Origin: an uncultured Clostridia bacterium
GTDB taxonomy: Bacteria > Bacillota > Clostridia > Christensenellales > Aristaeellaceae
Direction: 5' to 3'
Length of the DNA stretch: 64,000 nucleotides
NCBI GenBank assembly: GCA_934662505.1
Contig: CAKUKE010000003.1
Location: forward strand, 62,001 to 126,000
Position 1 is the stretch's first letter. Every line of letters begins with the position of its first letter. A program made the translations under genes and the position numbers. Below the pieces are notes generated by a model. That model made no database searches. It was not told the origin of the DNA and saw only the letters and a program-made list of their open reading frames with translations. This document shows positions 24,979-32,287 of this stretch, one piece after another.

Positions 24979-26355
24979 TTACAGCCTGGCCAGCCTGCCG
25001 CCGGTCAGCTCCTCAATCTTGGTCTCCATTTCCTGCACGCTCATGGCCGCCTGCCTGCCGGCCGCGTACATTTCATCCACCCATTCCTTCAGGGCGACCA
25101 CCAGCGGGTCCTGTTTCCTGACCGCCTGAGAAGGGGACAGCTGGTAGTTTTCATTGATCCAGTAGGCGATGCCCGCCAGCCCCGAGGTGGGGCCGATCAT
25201 GACCGAAGCGGGGCGGTTGAGCAGCTTTTTAGTATTGAAAATGTTGTAGATTTCCTCGTCCTTCATCAGACCGTCGGCGTGAATGCCCGCCCTTGTCACA
25301 TTGAAATTGCGTCCCACAAAGGGCGTCATGGGCGGGATCTTGTAGCCGATCTCGTTTTTGAAATAATCGGCGATCTCTGTAATGACGGTTGGATCCATGC
25401 CGTCCAGCGACCCGCGGAGGGACGCGTATTCAAAGCACATGGCCTCCAGCGGAATGTTGCCCGTCCTTTCACCAATGCCCAGCATGGAGCAGTTGACCGC
25501 ACAGGCGCCGTACAGCCATGCCACCGACGCGTTGGACACCGCCTTGTAAAAATCGTTGTGGCCGTGCCATTCCAGATACTGACTCTCCACGTCCGAATAG
25601 TGCTGCAGACCGTAGATGATGCCCGGCACGCTCCGCGGCAGCGCCACCTCGGTAAAGGGCACGCCGTAGCCCATGGTGTCGCAGGCGCGGATGCGCACGG
25701 GGATGCCCGCATCCTGACTCATCTTCATCAGTTCGTTGACAAAAGGCACCACAAACCCGTAAAAATCCGCCCGGGTAATGTCCTCCAGATGGCAACGGGG
25801 CATGACCCCCGCCTCAAAGGCCAGCGCCACGGTATCCAGATACTTTTTCATGGCCTCGCCCCGGGTCATTTTCATCTTTTTGAAAATGTGATAATCCGAG
25901 CAGCTGACCAGAATGCCCGTTTCCCGGATGCCCATGTCCCGCACCAGCTTGAAATCCTCCCGGCTGGCGCGTATCCAGGTGGTTATTTCCGGGAAGCGCA
26001 GCCCCAGCTCCTGACAGCGGCGCACCGCCTCCCGATCCTTTTCGCTGTAAATGAAAAACTCGGTCTGCCGGATGATGCCGTAGGGGCCGCCCAGACGGCT
26101 CAGCAGCTTGTACAGATCCACGATCTGCTCCACCGTATAAGGGTTCATGGACTGCTGACCGTCCCGAAAGGAGGTGTCGGTGATCCATATTTCCTCCGGC
26201 ATGCCCATGGGCACCCGGCGGTGGTTAAAGGGAATTTTGGGAACCCCTTCATAATTGTAAATATCCCGGTACAGGTTGGGTTCCTTCACATCCTGCAGGG
26301 AATAACGGTAGCTTTTCTGCTCCAGAAGATTGGTCTTGGGAGATACTTCCAACAT
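24979..26355 (-). CDS. DRE-TIM metallolyase, probable Re-type citrate synthase
   Basis: 458 residues of the isopropylmalate/homocitrate synthase-like family without the LeuA regulatory domain. Motifs: ITDTSFRDGQQS (metal Asp and catalytic Arg), LEWHGHNDFYKA (metal His pair) and CSMLGIGERTGNIPLE. In Clostridium kluyveri a protein of this family is the Re-citrate synthase, joining acetyl-CoA and oxaloacetate; the aconitase and isocitrate dehydrogenase genes directly downstream and absence of leuCD or lysine-pathway genes support that activity here. Homocitrate synthase is the main alternative. ATG 26355 is taken because the predicted transcription start lies near 26404, downstream of which the 26403 ATG would have no leader. 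Confidence 0.8.
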   Translation of the reverse strand: MLEVSPKTNLLEQKSYRYSLQDVKEPNLYRDIYNYEGVPKIPFNHRRVPMGMPEEIWITDTSFRDGQQSMNPYTVEQIVDLYKLLSRLGGPYGIIRQTEFFIYSEKDREAVRRCQELGLRFPEITTWIRASREDFKLVRDMGIRETGILVSCSDYHIFKKMKMTRGEAMKKYLDTVALAFEAGVMPRCHLEDITRADFYGFVVPFVNELMKMSQDAGIPVRIRACDTMGYGVPFTEVALPRSVPGIIYGLQHYSDVESQYLEWHGHNDFYKAVSNASVAWLYGACAVNCSMLGIGERTGNIPLEAMCFEYASLRGSLDGMDPTVITEIADYFKNEIGYKIPPMTPFVGRNFNVTRAGIHADGLMKDEEIYNIFNTKKLLNRPASVMIGPTSGLAGIAYWINENYQLSPSQAVRKQDPLVVALKEWVDEMYAAGRQAAMSVQEMETKIEELTGGRLARL

Positions 26356-26394
26356 GCGTGGCCGACGCCTCCGTTCGTTTGAGTCTCGCGACCC

Positions 26395-26417
26395 GATATA
26401 CATGTATACAAGTATAC
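26395..26417 (-). promoter_or_regulatory. Candidate GntR operator: three GTATAC-like units
   Basis: In plus-strand orientation ATATAC (26396-26401), GTATAC (26404-26409) and GTATAC (26412-26417) lie at an 8-base period, covering the -10 hexamer and the expected start point. TTGTATACAA-like sites are typical of FCD-type GntR proteins; one is encoded in this operon. Confidence 0.6.
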
Positions 26418-26439
26418 GCTCGCAAGACGCATTTGTAAA
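26411..26439 (-). promoter_or_regulatory. Promoter of the citrate synthase-isocitrate dehydrogenase operon
   Basis: TTTACA (26434-26439) and TATACT (26411-26416) on the minus strand, 17 bases apart, 56 bases upstream of the chosen start. Confidence 0.7.
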
Positions 26440-26483
26440 TCCTTTTCCTGTTTTTTTTCTGCATTCGCCGGCCTTCCCGCATA

Positions 26484-26512
26484 TTTACAGGTGTCCTCCC
26501 ATGTGCTAATAT
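26484..26512 (+). promoter_or_regulatory. Promoter of the esterase gene
   Basis: TTTACA (26484-26489) and TAATAT (26507-26512) are 17 bases apart. An overlapping perfect TATAAT at 26510 has a 20-base spacing from the same -35. Confidence 0.55.
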
Positions 26513-26544
26513 AATGGAAAAATGTCGTTTCTCAGGAGGTTTTT

Positions 26545-27318
26545 ATGGCTTCTCATCGGATGTGCACAGAGGATTTTTCCCTGCCTGCCGCTCACGGGTT
26601 CGATTTTCCCGAGGGCGAGCACGGTATCTTGCTGCTGCACGGCTTTACCGCCTGCCCGGCGCAGCTGTACCCCCTCGGGGTGGGGCTGCGGGACGCCGGA
26701 TTCGCCGTGCGCGCCATCTGCCTGCCCGGTCACGGCAAAACGCCCCGGGACATGGCCGCCTCCAACTGGCGCGACTGGCTGGATGCCGCCCGGAGCGCCG
26801 CCCGGGACATGCGCAGCCGCTATCCCCTTTTCACGGTCGCCGGTCTGTCCATGGGCGGCGTTTTATCCCTCATTCTGGCCGAGGAAATGGACGTGGACGC
26901 CTGCGTCACGCTGGCAGCGCCCATGAAGGCGGCCAATCCCTTCGCCTGCATCGCGCCTTACCTTTATTTCTGCTACCCTACCGTCCACAGCCGGGAAAAC
27001 CCGGCGCGGGAACAGCTGGACGCCCGGTACGATCTGGGCTATGTCAACTATCCAACCAAAAAAGTGGGCGATCTGAACACCCTCATCCGCATGGCGCGCA
27101 AAAACCTGAATAAGGTTCGCTGCCCGCTGCTGAGTATTCAGTCCCACAGGGATACGGCCATCGTGCCGGAAAGCCTGGACGTGATCCAGCAGGGCGCCTC
27201 CAGCGCCGTCAAGGCACAGCTGTGGCTGAGCGACGCGCCCCATGTGATCACCCTTTCCCCGGAGCTGCCCGAAATCCTCGAAAAAATGACAGCCTTTCTG
27301 CGCGCCGTCCCAAACTGA
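26545..27318 (+). CDS. Alpha/beta hydrolase, Est30-like carboxylesterase
   Basis: 257 residues. The oxyanion strand is ILLLHGFTACP, the nucleophile elbow is VAGLSMGGVLSL (Ser in GLSMGG), the acid is likely the Asp of SHRDTAIVP and the His is in DAPHVITLSPE; this order and size match the Est30/monoacylglycerol lipase-like carboxylesterases of Firmicutes. It is cytoplasmic, with no signal peptide. ATG 26545 follows CAGGAGG. It is a single gene with its own promoter, divergent from the citrate synthase operon. Natural substrate unknown. Confidence 0.88.
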   Translation: MASHRMCTEDFSLPAAHGFDFPEGEHGILLLHGFTACPAQLYPLGVGLRDAGFAVRAICLPGHGKTPRDMAASNWRDWLDAARSAARDMRSRYPLFTVAGLSMGGVLSLILAEEMDVDACVTLAAPMKAANPFACIAPYLYFCYPTVHSRENPAREQLDARYDLGYVNYPTKKVGDLNTLIRMARKNLNKVRCPLLSIQSHRDTAIVPESLDVIQQGASSAVKAQLWLSDAPHVITLSPELPEILEKMTAFLRAVPN

Positions 27319-27342
27319 CCGTCTGTTTTTGCGCGTCCTTTC

Positions 27343-27371
27343 TTGTCAGCCGCGCATTTTTGCGGTATAAT
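27343..27371 (+). promoter_or_regulatory. gpmI promoter
   Basis: TTGTCA (27343-27348) and TATAAT (27366-27371) are 17 bases apart, 43 bases upstream of gpmI. Confidence 0.75.
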
Positions 27372-27414
27372 ATGCACGGCGCCGGATGCGCCAATGTACG
27401 AAAAGGGAGATCGC

Positions 27415-28956
27415 ATGATGGATAAACAACTGACTGCATTGATCATTATGGACGGCTTCGGCATCACGGACGAGACCCGGGGCAACGCCATCCGTGCCGC
27501 AGGCACCCCCGAACTGGATAAACTGTGGGCCAGATATCCCCATACGCTGCTGGGCGCCAGCGGCCTGAACGTGGGTCTGCCGGACGGGCAGATGGGCAAC
27601 AGCGAGGTGGGTCATCTGAACATCGGCGCAGGCCGTATCGTCTATCAGGAGCTGACCCGTATCACCAAAGACATTGAAGACGGCGAATTTTTCAAAAAGG
27701 AGCCCCTGCTGTGGGCCATGCATGCCGTGCGCGAAAACGGCGGCACCCTGCACCTGATGGGGCTTTTGTCCGACGGCGGCGTGCACAGCCACAACTCGCA
27801 CCTCTATGCGCTGCTTGAAATGGCCAGGCGGGAGGGTGTGAAAAAAGTGGCCGTCCACTGCCTGATGGACGGACGCGACGTGCCCCCCACCTCTGGCATC
27901 GACTACATCCGGCAGCTGCAGGAAAAGATCGGCGAGATCGGCGTAGGCGAGATCGCCACCATCCAGGGTCGCTACTGGGGCATGGATCGGGATAACCTGT
28001 GGGATCGCGTGCAGAAGGGCTACGATGCCATCGTGCTGGGCAAGGGCGTTGCGGAGACCGACCCGGTCGCCGCCGTGCAGCACAGCTACGACAACGGCAC
28101 GACGGACGAATTTATCCTTCCCGTGGTCATGGAAAAGGACGGTGCGCCGGTAGCGACCGTGCAGCCCCACGACAGCGTGGTGTTCTTCAACTTCCGTCCC
28201 GACCGCGCACGTCAGCTGACCCGCGCCTTCATTCAGGAAGATTTCACCGGTTTTGTCCGGGGCAAGGGTTTCATGCCGCTGCAGTTTGTCACCATGACCC
28301 AGTATGACGAGACCTTCACCGGTCTGAAGGTGGTCAACCCCCCCGAAACGCTGAAGAACACCCTGGGCGAATATCTGTCCGCGCTGGGCAAAACGCAGGT
28401 GCGCATCGCCGAAACCCAGAAATACGCGCACGTCACCTTCTTCTTCAACGGCGGCGTGGAAGCCCCCAACGAAGGGGAAGACCGGGTGCTCATTCCCTCC
28501 AGCAAGGTCGCCACCTTCGACATGAAGCCTGAAATGAGCGCCCCTGAAGTGACCGAAAAAGCGCTGGAGCTGATCGACAGCGGCAAATACGACGTGATGA
28601 TCCTCAACTTTGCCAACTGCGACATGGTGGGTCACACCGGCGTCATGGCCGCCGCCGAAGCCGCCGTGAAGGAAGTGGACAAGGACGTGGGCATTCTGGT
28701 GCGCCGCATTCTCGAAAAGGGCGGCCGCGCCTTTGTGACCGCTGACCACGGGAACGCCGACCAGATGATCGACCTTGTCACCGGCGAGCCCTTCACCGCC
28801 CACACCACCAACCCCGTTCCCTTCATTGCGTGCGACGAAGCGCTGCTCGGCCATACGCTGCGTGACGGCGGCAAGCTGGCGGATATCGCCCCCACCATGC
28901 TGACCAGCATGCACATCGCGGTGCCTGCCGAAATGACGGGCAAGAGCCTGATTTAA
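27415..28956 (+). CDS. gpmI: 2,3-bisphosphoglycerate-independent phosphoglycerate mutase
   Basis: 513 residues, the standard iPGM length. It interconverts 3- and 2-phosphoglycerate with two Mn ions. The phospho-Ser lies in QMGNSEVGHLNIGAG; metal and substrate residues appear in LLSDGGVHSHNSHL, MDGRDVPPTSG, RYWGMDRDNLWDR, NFRPDRARQLTRAF, ANCDMVGHTG and TADHGNADQM. ATG 27415 is preceded by AAAAGGGAG; ATG 27418 is equally in frame. The longer open frame starts at the promoter and is not used. It is immediately followed by the zinc-ribbon membrane protein, whose ATG abuts the stop. Confidence 0.97.
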   Translation: MMDKQLTALIIMDGFGITDETRGNAIRAAGTPELDKLWARYPHTLLGASGLNVGLPDGQMGNSEVGHLNIGAGRIVYQELTRITKDIEDGEFFKKEPLLWAMHAVRENGGTLHLMGLLSDGGVHSHNSHLYALLEMARREGVKKVAVHCLMDGRDVPPTSGIDYIRQLQEKIGEIGVGEIATIQGRYWGMDRDNLWDRVQKGYDAIVLGKGVAETDPVAAVQHSYDNGTTDEFILPVVMEKDGAPVATVQPHDSVVFFNFRPDRARQLTRAFIQEDFTGFVRGKGFMPLQFVTMTQYDETFTGLKVVNPPETLKNTLGEYLSALGKTQVRIAETQKYAHVTFFFNGGVEAPNEGEDRVLIPSSKVATFDMKPEMSAPEVTEKALELIDSGKYDVMILNFANCDMVGHTGVMAAAEAAVKEVDKDVGILVRRILEKGGRAFVTADHGNADQMIDLVTGEPFTAHTTNPVPFIACDEALLGHTLRDGGKLADIAPTMLTSMHIAVPAEMTGKSLI

Positions 28957-29604
28957 ATGATCCGTTACTACTGTAAAAAATGCGGCACGGAAAATGACGA
29001 GCCCGTATGCTGCCGGTGCGGTAAAAAGCTGCCCGGCAGCGTCATGCGGGACGTGTGGCAGGTGTGGCGGCTCCCGCTGTCCGATGGCAGCGTATGGATG
29101 GGCGTTTTATCCGTTCTGTGTCTGGTGGCGGTTCTGATGCTGCTGACGCTGGCAGGGATGACGTTCGCACTCTCCGGCGCGGCAGCCGTGGGTCAGCTGT
29201 TTTCCTCCGCCCTGCCCTCGTGGATTGCCGCGGTGATCCCGGCGGGTCTTGCACTGGCGCTGATCACGCTGGCGCTGCAGGGGCGGGAAGCGCTGGTATA
29301 TGCCGTTGACGTGCAGGGCGCCCATGTACAGACATGGCACCCGGCCTCCCGTCTGCGCTGCTGGGCGAGGCTGAACAGCGCGCGGGGGGAGGCGGTCATC
29401 ACCCAGCCCGACGGCGGCGAAATGATCCTCTCCGGCACCCGCCACACCCTGTGGCAGGACGTACGCCGGGTGAAGTATCTGCCCGCACGGGGAGAAATAC
29501 GGCTGTACCACCTGCCTCATGTGTGTCCGTTGACCCTTCGTCTCCCCGGCGAGGAATACCCCGCCTGCGAGGCGCTGATCAAAAAATTCTGCAAAGGAAA
29601 ATAA
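28957..29604 (+). CDS. Zinc-ribbon membrane protein of unknown function
   Basis: 215 residues. The N-terminus has two CxxC knuckles (YYCKKCGTEN and VCCRCGKKL), then two hydrophobic helices about residues 48-70 (GVLSVLCLVAVLMLLTLAGM) and 86-108 (WIAAVIPAGLALALITLALQ), and a C-terminal cytoplasmic domain of about 100 residues with strand-rich sequence (YLPARGEIRLYHL). No enzyme motif is visible and I do not recognise the family. Its ATG directly follows the gpmI stop with no site of its own beyond the gpmI end, so expression probably depends on reinitiation; deoC follows 21 bases later. Confidence 0.7.
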   Translation: MIRYYCKKCGTENDEPVCCRCGKKLPGSVMRDVWQVWRLPLSDGSVWMGVLSVLCLVAVLMLLTLAGMTFALSGAAAVGQLFSSALPSWIAAVIPAGLALALITLALQGREALVYAVDVQGAHVQTWHPASRLRCWARLNSARGEAVITQPDGGEMILSGTRHTLWQDVRRVKYLPARGEIRLYHLPHVCPLTLRLPGEEYPACEALIKKFCKGK

Positions 29605-29625
29605 ACTGACGCGGAGGAATTGGCT

Positions 29626-30360
29626 ATGCTGACGCTGAAGGACATCTCCAAGATGCTGGATCACTCCACCCTGCAGCCGTATCTGACGGAAGACGATATT
29701 CGCAAGGGCTGCGACGTGGCGCTGCACTACGACTGCGCCACCGTGTGCGCCCGGCCGGGCGACATGAGGATCGTGGTGCCCGCGCTGCGCGGCAGCGACG
29801 TGCTGCCCTGCACGGTCATCGGCTTCCCCCATGGCGCGCACCGGACGGACGTGAAGGTGTTTGAAGCCGAGCGGGCGCTGGACGACGGCTGCAAGGAACT
29901 GGACATGGTGCTCAATATTGGCGAAATGCTTTCGGGCAACGAGGGCTACGTGCAGGACGAGATCGCCCGTCTGGCGCGGGTCTGTCATGACCGGGACGCC
30001 ATCCTGAAGGTCATCCTTGAAACCTGCTTCCTTTCCGACGCACAGAAGGCGGCCGCCTGCCGGCTGTCCGAACTGGCGGGAGCGGACTTTGTAAAGACCT
30101 CCACCGGCTACGGCAGCGCCGGCGCCAATGTGGCGGATGTGCGTCTGATGCGCAGAAGCGTATCCTCCGCCGTACGGGTGAAGGCCTCCGGCGGTATCCG
30201 CAGTCTGGACGCGGTGCTGGCGTACCGTGCCGCGGGCGCGAGCCGGTGCGGCGTGTCCGCCACCGTCGCCATCATGCAGGAAGCGGAAAAGCGCGCGCAG
30301 GCGGGCACCCTCACCATGGACAATGTGTCCGATACGGTGGAGGGCGGCGGCGCGTACTGA
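29626..30360 (+). CDS. deoC: Deoxyribose-phosphate aldolase
   Basis: 244 residues of a class I aldolase splitting 2-deoxyribose-5-phosphate to acetaldehyde and glyceraldehyde-3-phosphate. The TIM barrel begins MLDHSTLQPYLTEDDI; the Schiff-base Lys lies in GADFVKTSTGYGSAGA and the second active Lys in VRVKASGGIRS; Asp/Lys of KELDMVLNIGE precede. ATG 29626 stands eight bases after GCGGAGG; a TTG six bases earlier is too near that site. The product feeds glycolysis alongside gpmI in the same unit, and a strong terminator follows. Confidence 0.96.
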   Translation: MLTLKDISKMLDHSTLQPYLTEDDIRKGCDVALHYDCATVCARPGDMRIVVPALRGSDVLPCTVIGFPHGAHRTDVKVFEAERALDDGCKELDMVLNIGEMLSGNEGYVQDEIARLARVCHDRDAILKVILETCFLSDAQKAAACRLSELAGADFVKTSTGYGSAGANVADVRLMRRSVSSAVRVKASGGIRSLDAVLAYRAAGASRCGVSATVAIMQEAEKRAQAGTLTMDNVSDTVEGGGAY

Positions 30361-30385
30361 ACCCATCCCGTTCAACGGTCTTACC

Positions 30386-30420
30386 GGGTGCCGAAGAAGC
30401 TTTTTCGGCACCCTTTTTTT
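30386..30420 (+). terminator. Terminator after deoC
   Basis: GGGTGCCGAA (30386-30395) pairs with TTCGGCACCC (30404-30413), followed by seven T. The rest of the spacer up to 30596 shows only a weak GGAAGCA/TGCTTCC repeat and no gene. Confidence 0.92.
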
Positions 30421-30596
30421 GTCATTTAGAAAATCAGCTTCAGCGACGTACCGTTTCTCCGTTCGATTTCTGTCTGCGGTCTGTCAGATGCGGAAGCAGC
30501 GCCCCGCTCCCTCCGCGCTTTCTCGCCCCGCGGAAGCAAAACGAAGGGGGCTGTTTTTTCTGCTTCCGTTTTTCTCCGTTTCGAGCCGTCCCCGCC

Positions 30597-30625
30597 TTGC
30601 GTCCATCTGCCGGTTGCTGTATAAT
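30597..30625 (+). promoter_or_regulatory. galM promoter
   Basis: TTGCGT (30597-30602) and TATAAT (30620-30625) are 17 bases apart, 40 bases upstream of the start. Confidence 0.7.
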
Positions 30626-30664
30626 ATAGGAAAATCAAGCGAATTGCAAAGGAGGATGATGACC

Positions 30665-31717
30665 TTGAGTATCACCCTTTCCCCCTTCGGCACAGATCTC
30701 ATCGGCCGTCAGATGACCCTGTACACCATGACCAACGTCCATGGGGCTTCCGTCTCCGTGCTGGATTTCGGCGCACACCTTGTTTCCGTGCGGGTGCCGG
30801 ATAAAAACGGCGAGCTCCGGGATGTGGTGCTGGGTTACGACACGCTGGCGGAATACGATCAGGGGCCTTCCTATCTGGGCGCTACGGTCGGGCGCTACGC
30901 CAACCGGATCGGCCATGCCGCCTTTACCCTGAACGGTCAGGAATACACCCTGTTCAAAAATGACGGCGACAACTCGCTCCACGGCGGCCGCGAGGGCTTT
31001 GACAAAAAATGGTTCCGCGGCGAGACGCTGGAGGACGCGCAGGAGGACACAGTCATTTTTACCTACGTCGCCCATGACGGTGAAGAAGGATACCCGGGCA
31101 AAATGCACCTGCAGGTGGCCTTTTCCTGGGATAATGCCAACACCCTCACCATTCGCTATATGGCGCAGGCGGACAAGGACACGGTCATCAACCTGACCAA
31201 CCACGCCTACTTCAATCTGGCAGGGCAGGGCAACGGCAACGTACTGGGACACGAATTGACTCTCCGTGCCGAGGAAATGACCGAGGTGGACGAGGCCCTC
31301 ATCCCCACGGGCGCCATGGTGCCTCTGAAGGGCACCGTGCTGGACTTCTCCGCACCCAAAACACTGCAGCAGGTGCTGGACGAAGGCGACGCCTGCCCCC
31401 CCGTCCGGCATGTAAACGGTCTGGACTTCAATTTCTGCATTCCCGGCACGGGCATGCGGGAATGCGCCATGCTGCGGGACCCCGAAAGCGGACGCACCAT
31501 GACGGTCGTCACCGATCAGCCCGGCATTCAGGTGTACAGCGGTCAGGGGCTGAATGTAACAGGCAAGGGCGGCGTGCACTACGGCGCCTTTGCCGGCATC
31601 GCGCTGGAAACCCAGCATTACCCCGACAGCCCCAATCACCCGGCGTTTCCCTCCACCCTGCTCATGGCTGGCGACACCTTCATGAGCACCACCCAGTACG
31701 CCTTCATGGTGGAATGA
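30665..31717 (+). CDS. galM: Aldose 1-epimerase (galactose mutarotase)
   Basis: 350 residues. It interconverts the alpha and beta anomers of hexoses. Catalytic and binding motifs: TVGRYANRIGHAAF, NSLHGGREGFDKKWF with His, LTNHAYFNLAG with the catalytic His, GLDFNFCIPG and IALETQHYPDSPN with the catalytic Glu. Three starts are possible: ATG 30656 and 30659 are zero and three bases from AAAGGAGG, whereas TTG 30665 has a nine-base spacing, so TTG is preferred; ATG 30659 would add two residues. The frame is open far upstream across the promoter and deoC, which is not coding. Single gene with its own promoter. Confidence 0.93.
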   Translation: MSITLSPFGTDLIGRQMTLYTMTNVHGASVSVLDFGAHLVSVRVPDKNGELRDVVLGYDTLAEYDQGPSYLGATVGRYANRIGHAAFTLNGQEYTLFKNDGDNSLHGGREGFDKKWFRGETLEDAQEDTVIFTYVAHDGEEGYPGKMHLQVAFSWDNANTLTIRYMAQADKDTVINLTNHAYFNLAGQGNGNVLGHELTLRAEEMTEVDEALIPTGAMVPLKGTVLDFSAPKTLQQVLDEGDACPPVRHVNGLDFNFCIPGTGMRECAMLRDPESGRTMTVVTDQPGIQVYSGQGLNVTGKGGVHYGAFAGIALETQHYPDSPNHPAFPSTLLMAGDTFMSTTQYAFMVE

Positions 31718-31733
31718 ACGGTCTCCCATGCGA

Positions 31734-31770
31734 AACAGACTGTTTTCCGCCGCCGGTCTGTTCTGTTTTT
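31734..31770 (+). terminator. Weak terminator after galM
   Basis: AACAGAC (31734-31740) pairs with GTCTGTT (31756-31762) around a 15-base loop, followed by CTGTTTTT. Confidence 0.45.
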
Positions 31771-31783
31771 CTCCTTCTTTTTC

Positions 31784-31812
31784 TTGCATTTTCGGCACGA
31801 CAGGTTTACAAT
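31784..31812 (+). promoter_or_regulatory. Promoter of the PII-like/antiporter pair
   Basis: TTGCAT (31784-31789) and TACAAT (31807-31812) with a 17-base spacer, 41 bases upstream of the PII-like start. Confidence 0.7.
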
Positions 31813-31853
31813 GTACAGTCGTGGGTCTTTCGCCCGCATAAAGGAGTGGTTTT

Positions 31854-32198
31854 ATGCAGCTGTTTGTGCTCATTCTGAACAAGACTGAATTGCTGGACGC
31901 CATTTTGCAGAAAATGGCGCAGTCAGGCTTTTCCGGCGCAACGGTACTGGAAAGCACGGGCATGGCGCGTCTGCTCAAGGACGTGAACGATATGCCCATC
32001 TTCTCCGGCCTGCGCAGCATGCTGGGCGCCGACCGCACGCAGAGCAGCACCGTGCTGGCCGTGGTGCGGGATGATCAGGTGAACGCCCTGCGCGACATCG
32101 TCAACGAGGTGACAGGCGGCATCAGCAAGCCGGACACGGGCATCATGTTCGCCGTGCCGACCCTGTTTGTGGAAGGCCTGCCCCACCCCGCCAGATAA
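31854..32198 (+). CDS. PII-like (GlnB superfamily) small regulatory protein
   Basis: 114 residues with the ferredoxin-like beta-alpha-beta of PII proteins: MQLFVLILNKTELLDAILQKM gives the first strand and helix, SGATVLESTGMAR the second strand, RTQSSTVLAVVRDDQ the third and VNALRDIVNEVTGG the second helix. The uridylylated T-loop Tyr and the usual ATP-contact motif of GlnB are not obvious, placing it with the PII-like group rather than nitrogen-regulatory PII. It lies 89 bases before a cation/proton antiporter gene and shares its promoter, so it may gate or sense that transporter; that role is inferred from pairing only. ATG follows AAAGGAG. Confidence 0.78.
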   Translation: MQLFVLILNKTELLDAILQKMAQSGFSGATVLESTGMARLLKDVNDMPIFSGLRSMLGADRTQSSTVLAVVRDDQVNALRDIVNEVTGGISKPDTGIMFAVPTLFVEGLPHPAR

Positions 32199-32220
32199 AC
32201 CGCAGCCAATGTGCATCCGC

Positions 32221-32251
32221 CCTCCCGCATCCCATCATGCGGGTGGGTTTT
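32221..32251 (+). terminator. Hairpin between PII-like and antiporter genes
   Basis: CCCGCAT (32224-32230) pairs with ATGCGGG (32237-32243) around CCCATC, followed by TGGGTTTTG. It is weak as a terminator and may lower antiporter expression relative to the PII-like protein. Confidence 0.45.
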
Positions 32252-32287
32252 GTGTGCACTTTACCACATTGAAAAGAGGGGAACAAC

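Noticed and set aside
24979..26355. The citrate-operon DRE-TIM protein as LeuA or HMG-CoA lyase
   Set aside because: It lacks the LeuA regulatory domain and no leuBCD genes adjoin, while aconitase and isocitrate dehydrogenase do; the lyase signature of HMG-CoA lyase is also absent.
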